This document shows positions 61,893-64,000 of a DNA stretch of 64,000 bases, piece by piece. Every line of letters begins with the position of its first letter. Within the stretch, counting starts at the first letter, position 1. The notes beneath the pieces are model-generated. The model was given only the letters and a program-made list of their open reading frames with translations. It made no database searches and was not told the DNA's origin. The translations under genes were made by a program, and so were the position numbers. The DNA lies in NCBI GenBank assembly GCA_963717115.1, contig CAVQVO010000017.1, positions 744,001 through 808,000 of the forward strand, read 5' to 3'. The stretch is from JBBQUN01 sp963717115 (GTDB lineage: Bacteria > Actinomycetota > Acidimicrobiia > Acidimicrobiales > SZUA-35).

Positions 61893-62546
61893 TCACGACT
61901 GCGCGTCGTGCACGAGGATTGCGATGTGCACCCGGTTCGTCACTTCGAGTTTGGTGAGAAGCCGCGAGACGTGCGCCTTGACGGTGGCCTCGCTCATGAA
62001 CAGCGACGCAGCAATCTCGGCGTTGGAAGCGCCGGACCCCACCGCAGTGGCGACCTCGCGCTCGCGGTCGGTGAGCGACGTCAGGCGCTGGGCAGCGATG
62101 CGACGGCGATCGGTCATCTCGTCGTTGCCGAGGTGGGAGAGAAGGGTGCGGGTGACCGACGGTGAGAGCATCGCCTCTCCCGCAGCAACGAGGCGAACGG
62201 CGTTGACGATCTCCGTGGGCGCAGTGTCCTTCAACAGGAACCCGTCGGCGCCGGCCCGCAGCGCGCTCATGACCTGCTCGTCGGCCTGGAACGTGGTCAG
62301 GACGATCACGTGTGGCGGCGTTGCGAGTCGGCGCAGGGCTGACGTGGCGGCGATGCCGTCCATCCCGGGCATCCGGATGTCCATCAGGACGACATCGGGT
62401 CGATGCGCGCGCACGGCCGCAATGGCGTCGGCTCCGTCGGCAGCCTCGCCCACCACCTCCAGCTCCTCCGACGACGACAGGATCATCCGGAGACCGGCAC
62501 GCACCAACGCGTCGTCGTCGACCAGAAGCACCCGAACGTTCACCAC
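61893..62546 (-). CDS. NarL/LuxR-family response regulator
   Basis: This 217-residue regulator has a receiver domain opening RVLLVDDDALVRAGLRMIL, with the phospho-Asp in VVLMDIRMPGMDG and the switch Lys in GFLLKDTAP. The C-terminal LuxR helix-turn-helix reads SLTDREREVATAVGSGASNAEIAASLFMSEATVKAHVSRLLTKLEVTNRVHIAI (shown as residues about 150-205). It starts at ATG 62546, overlapping the sensor kinase stop by seven bases, so the two are coupled. Its target genes are not evident. Confidence 0.95.
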   Translation of the reverse strand: MVNVRVLLVDDDALVRAGLRMILSSSEELEVVGEAADGADAIAAVRAHRPDVVLMDIRMPGMDGIAATSALRRLATPPHVIVLTTFQADEQVMSALRAGADGFLLKDTAPTEIVNAVRLVAAGEAMLSPSVTRTLLSHLGNDEMTDRRRIAAQRLTSLTDREREVATAVGSGASNAEIAASLFMSEATVKAHVSRLLTKLEVTNRVHIAILVHDAQS

Positions 62547-63769
62547 GGAAGCTCGGCCTCGACGACGAAGTCACCCGAAGCGTCCAGTCCGTGCATCAGG
62601 ACGCCATTGGCCAGGGTCACCCGCTCCTGCAAACCGAGGAGGCCGGTGCCCGAACCCGGCACAGCCGGACGGTCGGCGGCGCCCACGACGGGTCGGTTCC
62701 GAACGCTGACGTGCAGGCCGCGGTCGGGAGCCCCCGCCACCCGAACCTGGGCGAGGGCGCCGCGAGCGTGCTTGCCGATGTTGGTCAGCGCTTCCTGCAC
62801 GATGCGGTAGGCGTCACGGCCCAACGGGCCGGGTGCGGCCTCTGCTCCGTCCACCTGCATCTCGAATTCGATCGTTGCGCCGGAACGGCGAGTCTCCTCC
62901 ACCAAGCGGGGAATGTCGGCCAACGTCGGTTGAGGCACCGTCGACGACCGCTCCTGCCCGGGCTCCTCCCGCAGCACGCCGATCACGTCCCGCAGTTCTT
63001 CCAGCGCCTGGTGAGCCGTCGACCGCAACAGCGCAGCGCTCTCGCGCACCTGGGCGGGAGGCAGGTCGAGTGCGACCTCGAGCGCCCCGGCGTGCAACGC
63101 CACCAGGGAGATGCGGTGGGCCAGCACGTCGTGCATCTCCCGTGCGATTCGGGTCCGCTCGGCCAGGCGCGCCCGTTCGGCCCGGACGAGCTGATCGGCC
63201 TCGGCCCGTTCGGCACGGTCGCGAAGGGTCGAGAGGAGCTGACGTCGGGCCCGGACGAACATGCCCCATGCGGTTGCGGCGGCAGCCAGTGCCAGCGTCG
63301 GCAGCAGCACCGACCAGGTATCGGTACGCCCGAGCCAGATCGAGCACACCACCGCCGCCGGAACGGACAGCGCGCCGACGAGCAGGGCGGGGCGGACAGG
63401 GCGGTGGACAGCCAGCGAGGACAGTGCGAACAGGCCGGCCACGGTGCCGAACGTCGAAAACGCCCCCAGCAGGATGCAGACCAACGCCACCCCGAACGGC
63501 CAGCGCCGCCGCCACCACAGTGAGAGGCAGCAAAGCGCTCCGAACGCGGCGTCGGTGGCCACCTGCCCCGACGTCATCGGAGTGGCGGTGACGTCCCCGG
63601 TGGCGCTCAGGACGAGGGCGCCGAGCGCGGTGGCGATGACGAAGGCGGCGGCGTCGAAGGACCAGTCGCGCCCGGTCCGGGGCCCCACGGTGTCGGGCGG
63701 AGTCGAGTCGCTCGGTGCCAGCATCGCCGTGGGGGCGGTCTGGGCCCACCATCTGCGAAGCCAGGACAT
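62540..63769 (-). CDS. NarL-type sensor histidine kinase (HisKA_3)
   Basis: This 409-residue sensor has about five or six membrane helices (residues 30-150), then the phospho-acceptor helix AREMHDVLAHRISLVALHAGALE and an HATPase_c domain with IVQEALTNIGKHARGA and SGTGLLGLQERV. It resembles DesK/LiaS-type kinases that sense membrane or cell-envelope conditions. The best start is ATG 63769. The frame continues to 63892 through a tandem repeat, which was rejected as coding. Confidence 0.92.
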   Translation of the reverse strand: MSWLRRWWAQTAPTAMLAPSDSTPPDTVGPRTGRDWSFDAAAFVIATALGALVLSATGDVTATPMTSGQVATDAAFGALCCLSLWWRRRWPFGVALVCILLGAFSTFGTVAGLFALSSLAVHRPVRPALLVGALSVPAAVVCSIWLGRTDTWSVLLPTLALAAAATAWGMFVRARRQLLSTLRDRAERAEADQLVRAERARLAERTRIAREMHDVLAHRISLVALHAGALEVALDLPPAQVRESAALLRSTAHQALEELRDVIGVLREEPGQERSSTVPQPTLADIPRLVEETRRSGATIEFEMQVDGAEAAPGPLGRDAYRIVQEALTNIGKHARGALAQVRVAGAPDRGLHVSVRNRPVVGAADRPAVPGSGTGLLGLQERVTLANGVLMHGLDASGDFVVEAELPW

Positions 63770-63808
63770 CACCAGAGCGTACGGCTCAGGGACCCCGTGC
63801 AACATCGA

Positions 63809-63908
63809 CGAACGTCGACATCGCATCCGTCGAACGTCGACATCGCATCCGACGAACGTCGACATCGCATCCGTCGAACGTCGACATCGCATCCGACGAA
63901 CGTCGAGG
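63809..63908. repeat. 22-bp tandem repeat array upstream of the sensor kinase gene
   Basis: Four full units of CGAACGTCGACATCGCATCCG(T/A) start at 63809, 63831, 63853 and 63875, and a partial fifth starts at 63897. The last base alternates T, A, T, A, giving a 44-base higher-order period. Each junction forms small palindromes such as CGACGAACGTCG. The array ends 40 bases before the kinase ATG on the minus strand. Confidence 0.92.
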
Positions 63909-63922
63909 AATCAGCGGCGGCC

Positions 63923-63940
63923 GGCGTCCGTTCGGACGCC
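63923..63940. terminator. Short perfect hairpin near the window edge
   Basis: GGCGTCCGTTCGGACGCC is a perfect inverted repeat (eight-base arms, two-base centre). It lies upstream of the tandem array and may end a gene beyond the window or be part of the kinase control region. Beyond it, 63941-64000 shows nothing clear. Confidence 0.35.
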
Positions 63941-64000
63941 GAATCGTGGCCGTCCGCCCGATGCGGCGGCGCACCGGCCGGTTCAGGCTGGACACATGAT

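Noticed and set aside
62547..62709. Plus-strand frames under the two-component genes
   Set aside because: They mirror the kinase and regulator coding strands and carry no motif.
63809..63908. CRISPR array
   Set aside because: The 22-bp units are directly adjacent without spacers and no cas genes are seen.

Overview
The window is high-GC DNA from an actinomycete-type bacterium. The best guess is an uncultured or marine/freshwater member of Acidimicrobiia. This rests on mycothiol-linked protein families (an Rv2466c-like oxidoreductase and an MDMPI/DinB-fold protein), luciferase-like (LLM, possibly F420) oxidoreductases, a class E/F-type sortase, several acyl-CoA dehydrogenases and beta-oxidation enzymes, GTG starts, and dense gene packing with many ATGA overlaps. 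No rRNA, tRNA, insertion sequence, prophage or CRISPR array was recognised. Gene assignments come from reading the translations by eye; no database search was possible.

Layout: 1-4.8 kb is a leftward block with the end-truncated large subunit of a molybdenum hydroxylase, enoyl-CoA hydratase, a VOC protein, phosphoglucomutase (frameshifted), lactate dehydrogenase and a small unknown. 5-13.5 kb holds an MBL-fold hydrolase, MFS transporter, MscS channel, LLM oxidoreductase with GNAT, a GGDEF protein (frameshifted), an acyl-CoA ligase and an alpha/beta hydrolase. 13.5-17.2 kb has a phosphopantetheinyl transferase facing a pseudokinase/Thr-repeat/DUF4397 membrane protein paired with a sortase. 17.3-24.4 kb has an ACAD10/11-type acyl-CoA dehydrogenase, a thioredoxin-fold protein whose first active-site Cys codon is TGA (probable selenoprotein), a heterodimeric ABC exporter and a zinc-type ABC ATPase. 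24.6-33.4 kb has an RNA methyltransferase and a purine-catabolism cluster (guanine-deaminase-like enzyme, two xanthine-dehydrogenase-type subunits, an SsnA-like amidohydrolase), then a DUF445 protein. 33.5-41.2 kb has a phosphotransferase, MDMPI-like protein, Nei/Fpg glycosylase, DUF2889 protein, an ACMSD-type amidohydrolase and a GGDEF-EAL protein. 41.2-51.4 kb has a FadJ-type bifunctional enzyme, amidase, MBL hydrolase, alpha/beta hydrolase, D-aminoacylase-like enzyme, a phosphatase with three near-identical FN3 repeats, and an LLM oxidoreductase. 51.5-60.2 kb has an epoxide-hydrolase/hydrolase/dikinase operon, a second MscS channel and a PhyH dioxygenase, alpha/alpha-barrel protein, WecG/TagA glycosyltransferase and PlsC. 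60.3-64 kb has an acyl-CoA dehydrogenase behind two matching palindromic operators, then a NarL-type two-component pair preceded by a 22-bp tandem array.

Functionally, the window is mostly catabolic: CoA-ester oxidation, purine breakdown, and amide, ester and epoxide hydrolysis, with scattered regulation (two GGDEF proteins, one two-component system, one palindromic-operator regulon). Five apparent +1 frameshifts, mostly at short homopolymers, hit otherwise intact conserved genes. They all have the same polarity, which points to consensus errors rather than gene decay. The most interesting item is the TGA at the catalytic Cys position of the Rv2466c-like protein, followed by a hairpin that satisfies the usual bacterial SECIS geometry.
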